DNA of 64,000 bases from Desulfosporosinus lacus DSM 15449 (lineage in GTDB: Bacteria; Bacillota; Desulfitobacteriia; Desulfitobacteriales; Desulfitobacteriaceae): contig NZ_FQXJ01000006.1 of the NCBI RefSeq assembly GCF_900129935.1, positions 275,053 to 339,052 on the forward strand. Reading direction: 5' to 3'. The translations under genes and the position numbers were made by a program. Every line of letters starts with the position of its first letter. The first letter of the stretch is position 1. Positions 35,389 through 44,790 of the stretch are shown here, piece by piece. The notes beneath the pieces were generated by a model, which saw only the letters and a program-made list of their open reading frames with translations, made no database searches and had not been told where the DNA came from.

Positions 35389-36390
35389 TTACTTCATTAT
35401 TCCGATTTCCTTGAAGTACTTAATGGAACCAGGATGCAAGGGCAGAGGACCCATCCCTTTACTGGAATCTTCTTTCTTAATGTTCTTAGTGATAGAGTGG
35501 GCATTCAACAGATCCGGCAAGTTTTCATAAATACCTTTCGTAAGATTATAGACTAAATCTTCGCTGAGATCGGCCCGGGTAAGTAGTAGATTGGCTAAGG
35601 CTACGGTGTGTACATCTTCCTCCTGCCCCTTATAGGTTCCCTTAGGAATGACAACCTCATAATAGAAGGGATATTGGGTGATTATTTCTTTTATCATTTC
35701 TGGTTCAAGAGAAATCAGCTTTATGTCAATCGAGTTAGAGACATCCATAATCGCCGCTAAGGGCATGGCACCTGAGAAGTTAGCGGCATCGACTTGCTTA
35801 TTTTTTAATAATTCACTTGCCTCAGTAAATCCGACGTAATCCGCTTTCACATTACTCTTATCCTTCTCCCAGAAATTTAGCCCGTAGGCACCCAAGACTT
35901 CTTTAGAATTGGTTACCGTTCCGCTCCCAGTGGCCCCTGGGGCAAATCTCTTTCCTTGAAGATCCTTGAGCGAGTTGATTCCGGAATCCTTGCGTACGAC
36001 AATTTGAGTCACATTAGGATATAAGAACGTCATACCGCGCAGCTCCTTGTTGGGCCGTCCCTGAAATGTATCCTGGCCTTCATAAGCGTACACAGCCACA
36101 TTGGCCATAGTAAAAGCCACTTCGGCTTCCTTTTGTTGCAAGAAATTCATATTAGCCGCGCTTGCCTCGGTTGACTGGGCCGAAGCTTTAACGCCCGGAA
36201 CCTTGTCCGACCAAATTTTAGCCAAGGCATTTCCTATTGGGTAATAAGCACCCGAAGTCGTCCCCGTAGCAATGTTTACTTTTTGAATCTTTCCGGTAGT
36301 TTGACCTTCGCTAGTAGAACTGGTACTTCCACACCCCGTCAGAGCCAAAGTTATAATGATTACCATAATTAACGCCAGTTTTTTGTGCAT
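35389..36390 (-). CDS. TAXI-family TRAP solute-binding lipoprotein
   Basis: A 333-residue lipoprotein. The N-terminus MHKKLALIMVIIITLALTGC is a lipoprotein signal with its lipobox cysteine at 20. The mature part begins like TAXI proteins (VNIATGTTSGAYYPIGNALAK) and includes RKDSGINSLKDLQGKRFAPG and GSGTVTNSKEVL. It captures the ligand for the fused TRAP permease. The ATG at 36390 follows GGAGGAGGG; the longer open frame upstream is rejected. Confidence 0.93.
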   Translation of the reverse strand: MHKKLALIMVIIITLALTGCGSTSSTSEGQTTGKIQKVNIATGTTSGAYYPIGNALAKIWSDKVPGVKASAQSTEASAANMNFLQQKEAEVAFTMANVAVYAYEGQDTFQGRPNKELRGMTFLYPNVTQIVVRKDSGINSLKDLQGKRFAPGATGSGTVTNSKEVLGAYGLNFWEKDKSNVKADYVGFTEASELLKNKQVDAANFSGAMPLAAIMDVSNSIDIKLISLEPEMIKEIITQYPFYYEVVIPKGTYKGQEEDVHTVALANLLLTRADLSEDLVYNLTKGIYENLPDLLNAHSITKNIKKEDSSKGMGPLPLHPGSIKYFKEIGIMK

Positions 36391-36869
36391 TTTAGATTCG
36401 CCCTCCTCCAATAATTTTTTCCTCTTTAATTTTGGATAAGTAAACCTAGTTTTTCTCAACTCCTTCCTCTGATTTATCACGATACCGATATACGGTATCA
36501 TTTCCACAACATTTAATTACCTGTTCCTATTATAGGAACAATGTTCCTATAAAAATTATATCACACCATCCTTTTCAAAGTCTATACACTTTATTTGAAA
36601 TTTCTAAATTTTCATTGTAATTTGACTATTAATTTTCATTGTGTAAATCGAGTTCAAGTTTCTCCATATCTTGGTGGGAGAAATAATCTCAATAAAACGA
36701 TATAGTCATAGCATGTAAATCAATGAGGACGTATGAAATCGCTCTTCGCTAACTTCATTACGTCCTCATTTGATCTCTTAAGGTTTCTTTATCGTCTCAT
36801 TAAATATTTAACCCTTGCTACCCAAAAAACATTCTCATAAAGGGTGAGTGCATGCTGCAACAGATCTTT
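36391..36869. promoter_or_regulatory. Control region of the TRAP operon with palindromes
   Basis: GATACCGATATACGGTATC (36481-36499) and TGTTCCTATTATAGGAACA (36522-36540) are perfect inverted repeats; a third half-site ATGTTCCTAT follows at 36541. They are operator-like. A separate hairpin at 36719-36772 (ATGAGGACGTA ... TACGTCCTCAT) may terminate the zinc-ribbon gene. No other gene is seen. Confidence 0.55.
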
Positions 36870-37259
36870 CTATAATTGAACAGAGGTTCTAGTGGTTTTT
36901 TTCTTAAATCTTCTGCTCATTTTACCTTCTTCTCCGACAAAGGTGTTAAAGGGTCCGAGCTGTTCATCTTCTAAAAATGGAAACCATCCCTGATTACAGG
37001 TAAGACAAATACATTCGGTTCTATTGTAACCCACAAATCCAAAGACCGGACCGAGTGGGCCACAAACACAGGTGGCTAATAGAGCTCGGATAATCGCATA
37101 GCCATATTTATGATAGATATAATTTTCCGACTTACATTTAGGACATCTGCTATATATTCCTGGAGCTCCAACGCCACAGTTCGGACAATGATAAGCATTT
37201 TCCAGGACAGTCTTGCCACAGGCTCTGCAATTCAGTTCTTTACTTGTAACCTTGTACAT
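36870..37259 (-). CDS. Zinc-ribbon protein of unknown function
   Basis: A 129-residue protein with three to four CxxC pairs: CRACGK, CPNCGV, CPKCKS and CLTCNQ, and a hydrophobic stretch between (IIRALLATCVCGPLGPVFGFVGY) that could be a membrane hairpin. A basic C-terminal tail follows (KMSRRFKKKTTRT). It resembles small double zinc-ribbon proteins. The ATG at 37259 fits the GAGGAG site best. No function can be given. Confidence 0.75.
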   Translation of the reverse strand: MYKVTSKELNCRACGKTVLENAYHCPNCGVGAPGIYSRCPKCKSENYIYHKYGYAIIRALLATCVCGPLGPVFGFVGYNRTECICLTCNQGWFPFLEDEQLGPFNTFVGEEGKMSRRFKKKTTRTSVQL

Positions 37260-37397
37260 ATCCAACAACTCCTCTTTCGCCAGAAATCCTGCGGCACGTG
37301 GTTGAAATGTCTCTGCCCTTTAGTCCTTTGAATCAGATTTTGCATGTAAATAAAGCGGCTTTATTATACCAGCTCGCTTATTTATACTTTTAAAAAA

Positions 37398-39182
37398 TCA
37401 ATTATCCCTTACCGTACTTTTATTTACATATACGTCCATATGGTCTTTAATGGCTCTAGGAGTAATCAACTGATGTACCGGGCATATAGATTTTGGATTT
37501 TGATATACTCCCCCGACAAATGCCTTAATATAGTTACGCAATTCTGGCATCTTAACAATTTCATCAACGAAGCCTTTCTTAGCACAGTATGCCGGTCTGG
37601 ATTTTTCAGCGTACGCCTTAATCAGGTCATTCATCTTGGCAATGGTACCATCCAGAGATTTACCACTATCCTGATCTTTAACTAATCTGCGGGAATACAT
37701 AGCTGCCGCAGCAGTTTCCCCATGCATTACATTGATCTCTGTTGCTGCAGTTCCAATACTAAATGCATTAGTTTTAGCACCCTGAGGTCCACCTAATACA
37801 TAGTGAGCAGCAGCGGTACCCTTTCTGAGGGTAATTTCCATCTGAGGAATATCAGTGTTTTGGATAGAATAAATCAGAGACTGTCCCAGGCCTAACAATT
37901 CTGCTGACTCTGCTATATCACCAACATCAATTCCCGTTGTATCCTGAATCCAGACTATCGGCAGTTTGTCGCGATTACAGAGAGTAACAAATTCGCTCAT
38001 CTTGATCAGACCCTGATGATAGAGTTTACCTCCAATGCCTATATACTCTTTAGTATATTCCGGATAATTCTTCAATACGCCTTGTTTATTAGCAACGAAA
38101 CCGCAAAGCAAACCATCGATTTTGGCTATGCCGGTATACATTTCCAGACCATAGTCAGGCTTATATTCCATATGCTCGCTGTTATCAAAGAGCCTAGCTA
38201 ATACTTCATATATATCGTAGCCTCTCCTCTGATTAGCAGGAACTATACTGCGGAGATCTTCACCGGAGAATTTAGGTTCGGCTGGATCAGCAACTCTGAA
38301 GAATTCAGGCTTATAAGCAGGTAAAGCCCCTACATACTTTTTAATAGCGTCCAAAACGCCTTCTTCACTATCAGCGACTTCACGGAAGAAACCAGTTACA
38401 CCATGATGAATTTCAACTCTTCCTGGAGGAGTGGATTTAAATTCGCGGGTAGCATCAATTAATGCCTGAGCAGATTCTTCATCCACATAACCCTTCGGAC
38501 TCATACCGCCCACTATGCCAGCACCGCCAACAGCCATGTTAGCTTTTTTATGAGCAATCAAAATGGTGGGGCTGATGCTATGATATCCGCCACCAGCTGG
38601 ATTAGTGCCGTAGATACCTACTATTATCGGCAGACCCAACTGCTCCAGTTCATTATGTCTGTAGAACGGAGTTCCACCACCAATACGATTTGCGTATACT
38701 TCTTCTTGATTACTCAGCTTAACACCACTGCAGTTCAAAATCCAAACTAATGGCAGGTTCATTCTCTTTGCTATATCAGTTACTCGAGTAATATTATCAG
38801 CCTGTCCCGGAATCCAAGCACCAGCCAAATACTTATTATCCGAGGCAATAACCACTACCCATTTGCCGTTAACTTTTCCAATTCCATCGATAACCCCAGT
38901 AGTACCCTCTTCGTTAGCGGTAGGGTCGTAAATAGTATGCAACGGGCACCATGTACCTGGTTCGACCAAATAGTCGATACGCTGCCATGCAGTCCATTCT
39001 CCACCGGCATTTATTTTATCGCTAGGTTTTCCACCGCCTTTAATCCGATCAACTTCTGCATCAATTTCAGCTTCAACTGTTAACAGTTCTTCGGCATTTT
39101 TCGTATTTACCTTTTTTAATACAGTCCCCAGATCATTCATTTTCGCAAAATATCTAGGCATAGAATATCCGAATTCACTCAC
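37398..39182 (-). CDS. gcdA: Glutaconyl-CoA decarboxylase alpha subunit (carboxyltransferase)
   Basis: A 594-residue carboxyltransferase with two crotonase-like halves, matching GcdA of Acidaminococcus in length and in PLHTIYDPTANEEGTTGVIDGIGKVNGK, IYGTNPAGGGYHSISPTIL and KGTAAAHYVLGGPQGAKTN. It moves CO2 from glutaconyl-CoA to biotin on the carrier, giving crotonyl-CoA. The GTG start follows AAAGGAG. Gene order gcdD-gcdB-gcdC-gcdA puts all subunits together. Confidence 0.92.
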   Translation of the reverse strand: MSEFGYSMPRYFAKMNDLGTVLKKVNTKNAEELLTVEAEIDAEVDRIKGGGKPSDKINAGGEWTAWQRIDYLVEPGTWCPLHTIYDPTANEEGTTGVIDGIGKVNGKWVVVIASDNKYLAGAWIPGQADNITRVTDIAKRMNLPLVWILNCSGVKLSNQEEVYANRIGGGTPFYRHNELEQLGLPIIVGIYGTNPAGGGYHSISPTILIAHKKANMAVGGAGIVGGMSPKGYVDEESAQALIDATREFKSTPPGRVEIHHGVTGFFREVADSEEGVLDAIKKYVGALPAYKPEFFRVADPAEPKFSGEDLRSIVPANQRRGYDIYEVLARLFDNSEHMEYKPDYGLEMYTGIAKIDGLLCGFVANKQGVLKNYPEYTKEYIGIGGKLYHQGLIKMSEFVTLCNRDKLPIVWIQDTTGIDVGDIAESAELLGLGQSLIYSIQNTDIPQMEITLRKGTAAAHYVLGGPQGAKTNAFSIGTAATEINVMHGETAAAAMYSRRLVKDQDSGKSLDGTIAKMNDLIKAYAEKSRPAYCAKKGFVDEIVKMPELRNYIKAFVGGVYQNPKSICPVHQLITPRAIKDHMDVYVNKSTVRDN

Positions 39183-39324
39183 TAATTAACACTCCTTTCA
39201 AGTACAAAGTACTGCTTAAATAAGCGCGCATAAGCGATCACTCTAAATCTCATTTAGATATACAGCTAGAGGAAGCTGAATAATCATTCAACTTCCAATC
39301 TTTGCACCTAATTATCTAAAAGGA

Positions 39325-39537
39325 CTATTCCAATACAACTAGTACATCACCTTCAGTGACTTGCTGGCCTTCTTTAACGCTGATTTCTTTTACAACGCCA
39401 TCTTCGGGTGCATATATAGGATTTTCCATTTTCAGAGCTTCGAGAATGATTACTTCATCATCTTCAGCAACAGTGTCTCCCACCTTAACAAGGATCTTCC
39501 AAACTTTACCTGACATCGGGCATTCAATGTTTGCCAT
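39325..39537 (-). CDS. gcdC: Biotin carrier subunit of glutaconyl-CoA decarboxylase
   Basis: A 70-residue biotinyl domain with the biotin-accepting lysine in EALKMENPIYAP (Lys near 35) and the usual GTV flanks. It carries CO2 from the alpha to the beta subunit. Classical GcdC has a long Ala-Pro linker; here only the bare domain remains, as in several Firmicute versions. The start follows AAAGGAGG. It needs a biotin ligase; two are encoded within 14 kb. Confidence 0.92.
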   Translation of the reverse strand: MANIECPMSGKVWKILVKVGDTVAEDDEVIILEALKMENPIYAPEDGVVKEISVKEGQQVTEGDVLVVLE

Positions 39538-39659
39538 TATAAATTTTCCTCCTTTAAAATCTTTTTTCTCTTTATACTAAAGTTAAGGATTAATCCTAAT
39601 CCGGTTTATATTGTGCTGTTGGTCGGATAATCTCCTTAACCTCAGGAACAAATATTAGT

Positions 39660-40772
39660 TTACTTTAATACACTGATGAACATGCCTGCTGCCACCGCAG
39701 TACCAATAACACCGGCTACGTTAGGACCCATGGCATGCATTAAAAGATAGTTTTTCTTATCTGCTTCTGAACCTACTTTATGAGCTACCCGAGCTGCCAT
39801 CGGAACAGCTGAAACACCAGCAGCCCCAATTAATGGATTGATCTTTTCTTTTAGGAATAAATTCATTAGATGTGCCAACCCTATACCGGTGGCAGTAGCA
39901 GAAGCAAATGCTATCGAACCCAGCGCAAATACACCCAAAACCTTAGGACTCAAAAACACCTCTGCCGGCATAGTTGCCCCAACTGATATGCCTAAGAATA
40001 TGGTAACAATATTCATCAATTCATTTTGAGCCGTAAGACTCAGACGATCTACCACCCCGGATTCTCTCAAAAGATTACCGAAACAGAACATACCCATCAG
40101 GGCAGCAGCATCTGGTACAACAAGGGTAATAACTATAACCGTAATAATAGGGAAGAATATTTTTTCCAGTTTGGATACCTTGCGTAAGGATTTCATGCGG
40201 ATCTTTCTTTGCGCTTCAGTGGTAAGTAATTTCATCACCGGTGGTTGGATAACCGGTACAAGAGCCATGTAGGAGTAAGCAGCCACCGCACATATACCCA
40301 TCATTTCCGGAGCCAGTTTAGATGCTAGAAAAATAGTGGTCGGGCCGTCCGCACCTCCAATAATTCCGATGACAGCCGCCTGGTTAATATCGAAGCCCAA
40401 TGCCAAAGCTCCAAAGAAGGTAACATACACCCCGCCCTGAGCACCTGCACCCAACAGCAGAGTCTTGGGATTGGCAATAACCGGACCAAAATCGGTCATG
40501 GCGCCAATGCCCAGGAAGATGAGGGGAGGAATTATAGCCCACTCCTCGCCATAATGGTAAAAACGCCAAAGCAGTCCTTCCCCGGGTGTCATGATTTCTG
40601 AGGGAAGATTAACTAAAAGGATACCAAAGGCTATTGGTAATAACAGCAGGGGTTCAAAACCCTTCTTAATAGCGAGATAAACAAATGTTAACGCAATGGT
40701 CCACATGACAAAATTACCCCAGTAGAGGTTGTCAAAAGCCATGGACGTCCACATGCCTTGTAATAACTCCAT
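39660..40772 (-). CDS. gcdB: Na+-translocating decarboxylase beta subunit
   Basis: A 370-residue membrane protein of the OadB/GcdB/MmdB family. It has the conserved [34 protein letters not shown] region, with the Asp thought to bind Na+, and many helices. It decarboxylates carboxybiotin and pumps Na+ out of the cell. Start follows GAAAGGAG. Between the gcdD and gcdC genes. Confidence 0.95.
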   Translation of the reverse strand: MELLQGMWTSMAFDNLYWGNFVMWTIALTFVYLAIKKGFEPLLLLPIAFGILLVNLPSEIMTPGEGLLWRFYHYGEEWAIIPPLIFLGIGAMTDFGPVIANPKTLLLGAGAQGGVYVTFFGALALGFDINQAAVIGIIGGADGPTTIFLASKLAPEMMGICAVAAYSYMALVPVIQPPVMKLLTTEAQRKIRMKSLRKVSKLEKIFFPIITVIVITLVVPDAAALMGMFCFGNLLRESGVVDRLSLTAQNELMNIVTIFLGISVGATMPAEVFLSPKVLGVFALGSIAFASATATGIGLAHLMNLFLKEKINPLIGAAGVSAVPMAARVAHKVGSEADKKNYLLMHAMGPNVAGVIGTAVAAGMFISVLK

Positions 40773-40819
40773 TTTTCCAAACTCCTTTCTGACTAATTAA
40801 CTTGTTAGCATCATTGCAC

Positions 40820-40957
40820 TTATGATTCCTGTTTTTCCTGTTTCTTCTCTAAGGCTATTGCAAGTTTAGAGCTTAATTTAATCATTATCAGTAAAAATGT
40901 CATAACTATAAATACTCCAGATATTCCTGAGATAAAAGTAGTTAGCGGCAATGACAT
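40820..40957 (-). CDS. gcdD: Small OadG/GcdD-like subunit
   Basis: A 45-residue protein, too short for most gene finders: one transmembrane helix (GISGVFIVMTFLLIMIKL) followed by a charged tail (EKKQEKQES). This is the layout of the delta/gamma subunit (OadG/GcdD) that holds the decarboxylase complex together. AGGGGGGG precedes the ATG. It is directly upstream of gcdB. Confidence 0.8.
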   Translation of the reverse strand: MSLPLTTFISGISGVFIVMTFLLIMIKLSSKLAIALEKKQEKQES

Positions 40958-41017
40958 ATACTCCCCCCCTTTCCTGCATTAATTAAACGTCATTAGGCCT
41001 TTTAGCAGGGCATATCT

Positions 41018-41257
41018 TTAAACCATTAAGCGCTGGGGATCTACTTTATTTAAGAGAATATCGAGAATCTCCTGACTGGGAGGTTCAGCTTCCTCACCTC
41101 TGCTTACATCCATTTCAAAACCAATATTTTCTCGAATCTGCCGCTGGGTAATTCCTTCAGCTAAATACATACCTTAGCCCTTTTGTCAAAACGCATAATT
41201 CCTAAGCTCAGTGGCCACGACTTGGGGTCCGACATCAGGCAACCTGTCTTCTTACGG
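41018..41257 (-). pseudogene. Decayed CoA-transferase beta subunit (GctB-like)
   Basis: Three overlapping frames together spell the C-terminal third of a glutaconate/3-oxoacid CoA-transferase beta subunit: LPDVGPQVVATEL, then LGIMRFDKRAK, then MYLAEGITQRQIRENIGFEM and on to LNKVDPQRLMV. At least two frameshifts separate them, and the 5' two thirds is missing. It lies right upstream of gcdD under the sigma-54 promoter, so a CoA-transferase once belonged to the operon. Confidence 0.7.
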
Positions 41258-41350
41258 CCAATTGGAGCAGTTCTTGACAGTTTTGTTCAGGCTTCACCAC
41301 CTAATCAATCATTAGTTCAAATATTATTTATAAGATCCTCTTAATGTGTA

Positions 41351-41367
41351 ATGCAATATACGTGCCA
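41351..41367 (-). promoter_or_regulatory. Consensus sigma-54 promoter of the gcd genes
   Basis: The minus strand reads TTGGCACGTATATTGCAT: the full TGGCACG-N4-TTGCAT consensus, GG and GC ten bases apart. It faces gcdD-gcdB-gcdC-gcdA. Confidence 0.85.
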
Positions 41368-41442
41368 ATTTATCAGATTATTTTGTTTACTCTTTATCTG
41401 CAAGATACTTAGTAAAAACTGATTGTTATTTAATCATAAGAA

Positions 41443-41472
41443 AAAAGAGCATCCTGATCAGGATGCTCTTTT
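41443..41472. terminator. Bidirectional terminator after the thiolase gene
   Basis: AAAAGAGCATCCTGATCAGG and its complement form a perfect stem ending in T-runs on both sides. It closes the glutaryl-CoA operon on the minus strand. Confidence 0.85.
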
Positions 41473-41650
41473 AGGACTACTCTCACAAAAACTGTAACGG
41501 CAAATGATTCTAGCTCCGTATATTTGATTAATAGCCAAATCAATCTTCCGCTTTTAGCGCGGCATGCCCATTTTAAAGATGTAATTTCTTCAACTGTTGT
41601 GTTTTCAGGACACATCTCCTGCAATCAATAAAGGACAATGCACAGGTCTT

Positions 41651-42829
41651 TTAACGTTCTACAATCATGGCGATCCCTTGACCTCCACCAATACACAATG
41701 TGGCTAATCCACGACGGGCATTTTTACGTTTCATTTCGTACAACAGTGTTACTAGAATACGAGTTCCAGAAGCACCCACAGGATGACCGATAGCAATTGC
41801 TCCACCGTTTACATTCGTTTTCGCCATATCAAGCTGTAACTCTTTAGCAACTCTTAAAGTTTGAGAAGCAAATGCTTCATTAGCCTCCACAAGATCAATA
41901 TCTTCAATTTTCAGTCCCGCTTTTTCTAATGCCTTACGGCTAGCCGGAATAGGCCCAGTTCCCATAATTAAGGGATCTACACCTGCTGAACCCCATGATG
42001 CGATGGTCGCAAGAGGGGTTAAGCCCAGTTCCACTGCCTTCTCCTTAGCCATAACGACGACAGCAGCAGCCCCGTCATTGATCCCCGAAGCATTCCCTGC
42101 AGTGACGGTTCCCTCCTTTTTGAAAGCGCCTTTTAGTTTGGCAAGAGCTTCATAGGTTGCACCAAAACGTGGAAATTCGTCCTGGGAGATAACGAGGGGA
42201 TCTCCTTTGCGTTGCGGAATGGACACGGATACAATTTCCTCTTCAAATTTCCCGGCTTTAATAGCCTCCTCGGCACGATTTTGACTGGAGACCGCATAGT
42301 GATCTTGTTCATCTCGAGAAATACTAAACTGTTCTGCTATGTTTTCAGCCGTTAAGCCCATATGAATATTGTTCATGGCATCAGTTAATCCATCAATAAT
42401 CATAGTATCAATAAAGCTGCTATTACCCATCCGATACCCTGTACGTGCTTTGGGAAGCGCATAAGGCGCTAAGGACATGCTCTCCATCCCGCCTGCAATA
42501 ACAATATCAGCGTCCTCGGAGATAATGGCCTGGGCAGCACAAACAACAGATTTAATTCCGGATCCGCATACTTTATTAAGTGTCCATGAAGGAACCTCCT
42601 GTGGAATTCCAGCTTTAATAGACGCTTGGCGAGCGGGATTTTGTCCTAGCCCGCCTTGCAACACGTTACCCATAATAACCTCATCAACCTGATCAGCTGT
42701 AATACCGGCTCTTTTCATCGCTTCCCTAATAGCAATTGCACCTAAATCAGCTGCCGAGATCTGCCCTAAGGCGCCTAAAAAAGAACCCACAGGTGTCCGA
42801 ACAGCACTTACGATAACAACTTCTCTCAT
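41651..42829 (-). CDS. Acetyl-CoA C-acetyltransferase (thiolase)
   Basis: A 392-residue classical thiolase: nucleophile Cys in [13 protein letters not shown] (near 88), NEAFA near 316, GHPVGASG with His near 348, and CIGGGQGIA near 378. It cleaves acetoacetyl-CoA to two acetyl-CoA. Last gene of the operon beginning with the glutaryl-CoA-type dehydrogenase. The start follows AAGGAG. Confidence 0.96.
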   Translation of the reverse strand: MREVVIVSAVRTPVGSFLGALGQISAADLGAIAIREAMKRAGITADQVDEVIMGNVLQGGLGQNPARQASIKAGIPQEVPSWTLNKVCGSGIKSVVCAAQAIISEDADIVIAGGMESMSLAPYALPKARTGYRMGNSSFIDTMIIDGLTDAMNNIHMGLTAENIAEQFSISRDEQDHYAVSSQNRAEEAIKAGKFEEEIVSVSIPQRKGDPLVISQDEFPRFGATYEALAKLKGAFKKEGTVTAGNASGINDGAAAVVVMAKEKAVELGLTPLATIASWGSAGVDPLIMGTGPIPASRKALEKAGLKIEDIDLVEANEAFASQTLRVAKELQLDMAKTNVNGGAIAIGHPVGASGTRILVTLLYEMKRKNARRGLATLCIGGGQGIAMIVER

Positions 42830-42894
42830 TTATAATCAACTCCTTCATAATGTTCGACTCGAGTTAGACATTCTCAATTACCTAGAAAAGGTTA

Positions 42895-43677
42895 TTAACA
42901 CCCTTTAAAATCTGGTTTACGCCGCTCTAAAAAGGCTGAGCAACCCTCTTTTTGATCGATTGTGCTGAAGGTGAGGCCGAAAACCTCTGCTTCGTAGGCT
43001 TGTCCGCTGTCAATATCTATGTTCTTTCCACGCTGGATGGCGCTTTTACTTAGCTGTACTGCTGCGGGAGCACGCCCAGCAATACGGTTGGCAAGCTTTA
43101 GGGCTTCTTCTATAAGGGTTTCTAATGGATAGACATGATTTACCAAGCCGATGCGATAAGCTTCTTGGGCGTCAATGATGTCCCCTGTAAATAGCAATTC
43201 GCTAGCCCGTCCGGAACCGACAAGGCGAGGTAAACGCTGAGTGCCTGCAAATCCGGCCGTGATTCCCAGAGTTACTTCTGGTTGACCAAATTTTGCGGTT
43301 TCACTCGCTAAACGGATATCACAGGCCATGGCTAACTCGCATCCACCTCCCAAGGCGAATCCATTAACTGCGGCGATTACTGGTTGAGACAGAAGTTCAA
43401 GCTTACGAAAAGTTGTTTGCCCTAATTGAGCGAACCGTCGGCCTTCTAAAGCGTTAAGCTCTTTCATCTGAGCTATGTCTGCCCCCGCAACAAAGGCCTT
43501 CTCTCCACTGCCTGTGAGTATCACCACTTTGACACTGGAATTCTTCTCTAGCCCATCAAGCACAAAAGAGAGTTCCATTAGTGTGTCTGCATTCAAGGCA
43601 TTTAAGGCTTTAGGCCGGTTAATAGTTAAAATGGCGACAGCACCGTTTTGTTTTAAGATAAGATTATTATACTCCAT
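42895..43677 (-). CDS. Enoyl-CoA hydratase (crotonase)
   Basis: A 260-residue crotonase with AGADIAQM, GFALGGGCELAMACD and GQPEVTLGITAGFAGTQRL, so both catalytic glutamates are present. It should hydrate crotonyl-CoA, the product of the glutaconyl-CoA decarboxylase, to 3-hydroxybutyryl-CoA. AGGAGG precedes the ATG. Confidence 0.95.
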   Translation of the reverse strand: MEYNNLILKQNGAVAILTINRPKALNALNADTLMELSFVLDGLEKNSSVKVVILTGSGEKAFVAGADIAQMKELNALEGRRFAQLGQTTFRKLELLSQPVIAAVNGFALGGGCELAMACDIRLASETAKFGQPEVTLGITAGFAGTQRLPRLVGSGRASELLFTGDIIDAQEAYRIGLVNHVYPLETLIEEALKLANRIAGRAPAAVQLSKSAIQRGKNIDIDSGQAYEAEVFGLTFSTIDQKEGCSAFLERRKPDFKGC

Positions 43678-43775
43678 GGTTTGTCCTCCTCGTTATACTA
43701 AGTTTCACTAACTTAATATCATTTGATCCAGGGAGATCTTCCACTAAACATTAAAACAAGATATTGAACTTATAA

Positions 43776-44621
43776 CTAAGCCTGGTAGTTATAAAAACCT
43801 CGACCGGATTTCCGTCCAAGCCAGCCGGCTTTGACGTACTTACGAAGTAACGGGCAGGGGCGATATTTATCCCCTAGCCCTTCATGCAGAACTTCCATAA
43901 TGGATAAGACGGTATCCAGTCCAATTAGATCTGCTAACGCTAATGGACCCATGGGGTGATTCATCCCTAACTTCATAACATTGTCAATTGCTTCCACCGA
44001 AGCTATGCCCTCATTAAGTGTACAGACAGCTTCATTGAGCATGGGGATTAGGACCCGGTTGGCAACAAATCCGGGGGCATCGTTGACTTCCACTGGTGTT
44101 TTGCCCATTTTCTCACTTAAGGTTTCTATCGTTTTATAAACTTCGTCGCTGGTGGCCAAGCCACGAATAACTTCGACGAGCTTCATAACCGGAACCGGGT
44201 TCATAAAGTGCATTCCAATCACTCGATCCGGACGTTTGGTAAAGGCTGCTATCTCTGTGATGGGTAATGAGGATGTATTGGTCGAAAGTATCGTGTGTTC
44301 AGGGCAAATGACGTCAAGCTGAGAAAACACTTGGGCTTTAATGGCCATATTTTCCACAGCGGCTTCGATAACTAAGTCAGCAGCTACCGCATCTTGCAGA
44401 GAGGTTGATTTAGTAATAAGACCAATCATAACCTCTTTATCTGCAGCAGTAAGTTTTCCTTTTTCAACACTGCGACTAAGGTTTTTCTGGATGATGCCGA
44501 GACCCCGTTCAACAAATTCATCCTTAATGTCATTTAAAATAACAGAGTAGCCTGCTTGGGCAGCAACTTGAGCGATTCCGCCCCCCATTTGTCCAGCCCC
44601 TATAACCATGATTGTTTTCAT
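43776..44621 (-). CDS. 3-hydroxybutyryl-CoA dehydrogenase
   Basis: A 281-residue enzyme with Rossmann motif [13 protein letters not shown], SNxS-type TNTSSLPI and the catalytic [17 protein letters not shown]. It oxidises 3-hydroxybutyryl-CoA to acetoacetyl-CoA. Paralogue of the dehydrogenase at 16.7 kb. GTGGAGGGG precedes the start. Confidence 0.95.
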   Translation of the reverse strand: MKTIMVIGAGQMGGGIAQVAAQAGYSVILNDIKDEFVERGLGIIQKNLSRSVEKGKLTAADKEVMIGLITKSTSLQDAVAADLVIEAAVENMAIKAQVFSQLDVICPEHTILSTNTSSLPITEIAAFTKRPDRVIGMHFMNPVPVMKLVEVIRGLATSDEVYKTIETLSEKMGKTPVEVNDAPGFVANRVLIPMLNEAVCTLNEGIASVEAIDNVMKLGMNHPMGPLALADLIGLDTVLSIMEVLHEGLGDKYRPCPLLRKYVKAGWLGRKSGRGFYNYQA

Positions 44622-44790
44622 ACTTGCCCCTCCACTTTCATTTGTTCCAAGTCCTGATCCAAGTACTCATCTTTGGCTTTCAATAATTGCTAACTCATTC
44701 AGGACTACAGATTATAGTTTAATGCCTCAAGCCCTTGCTCTGCAAGGGCTTGAAATCGATCTTCGCTAGCTGTGGTTTCTATTAGCGGAC

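Larger units (their letters stand above)
41258..41650. other. Gap between thiolase and gcd genes
   Basis: It holds the -24/-12 promoter at 41351-41367 and the palindromic terminator at 41443-41472. A 64-codon minus frame (41430-41624) runs through the terminator and is not believed to be a gene. Confidence 0.5.

Noticed and set aside
41430-41624. 64-codon minus-strand frame between thiolase and gcd genes
   Set aside because: It runs through the palindromic terminator and has no ribosome site or recognisable family.
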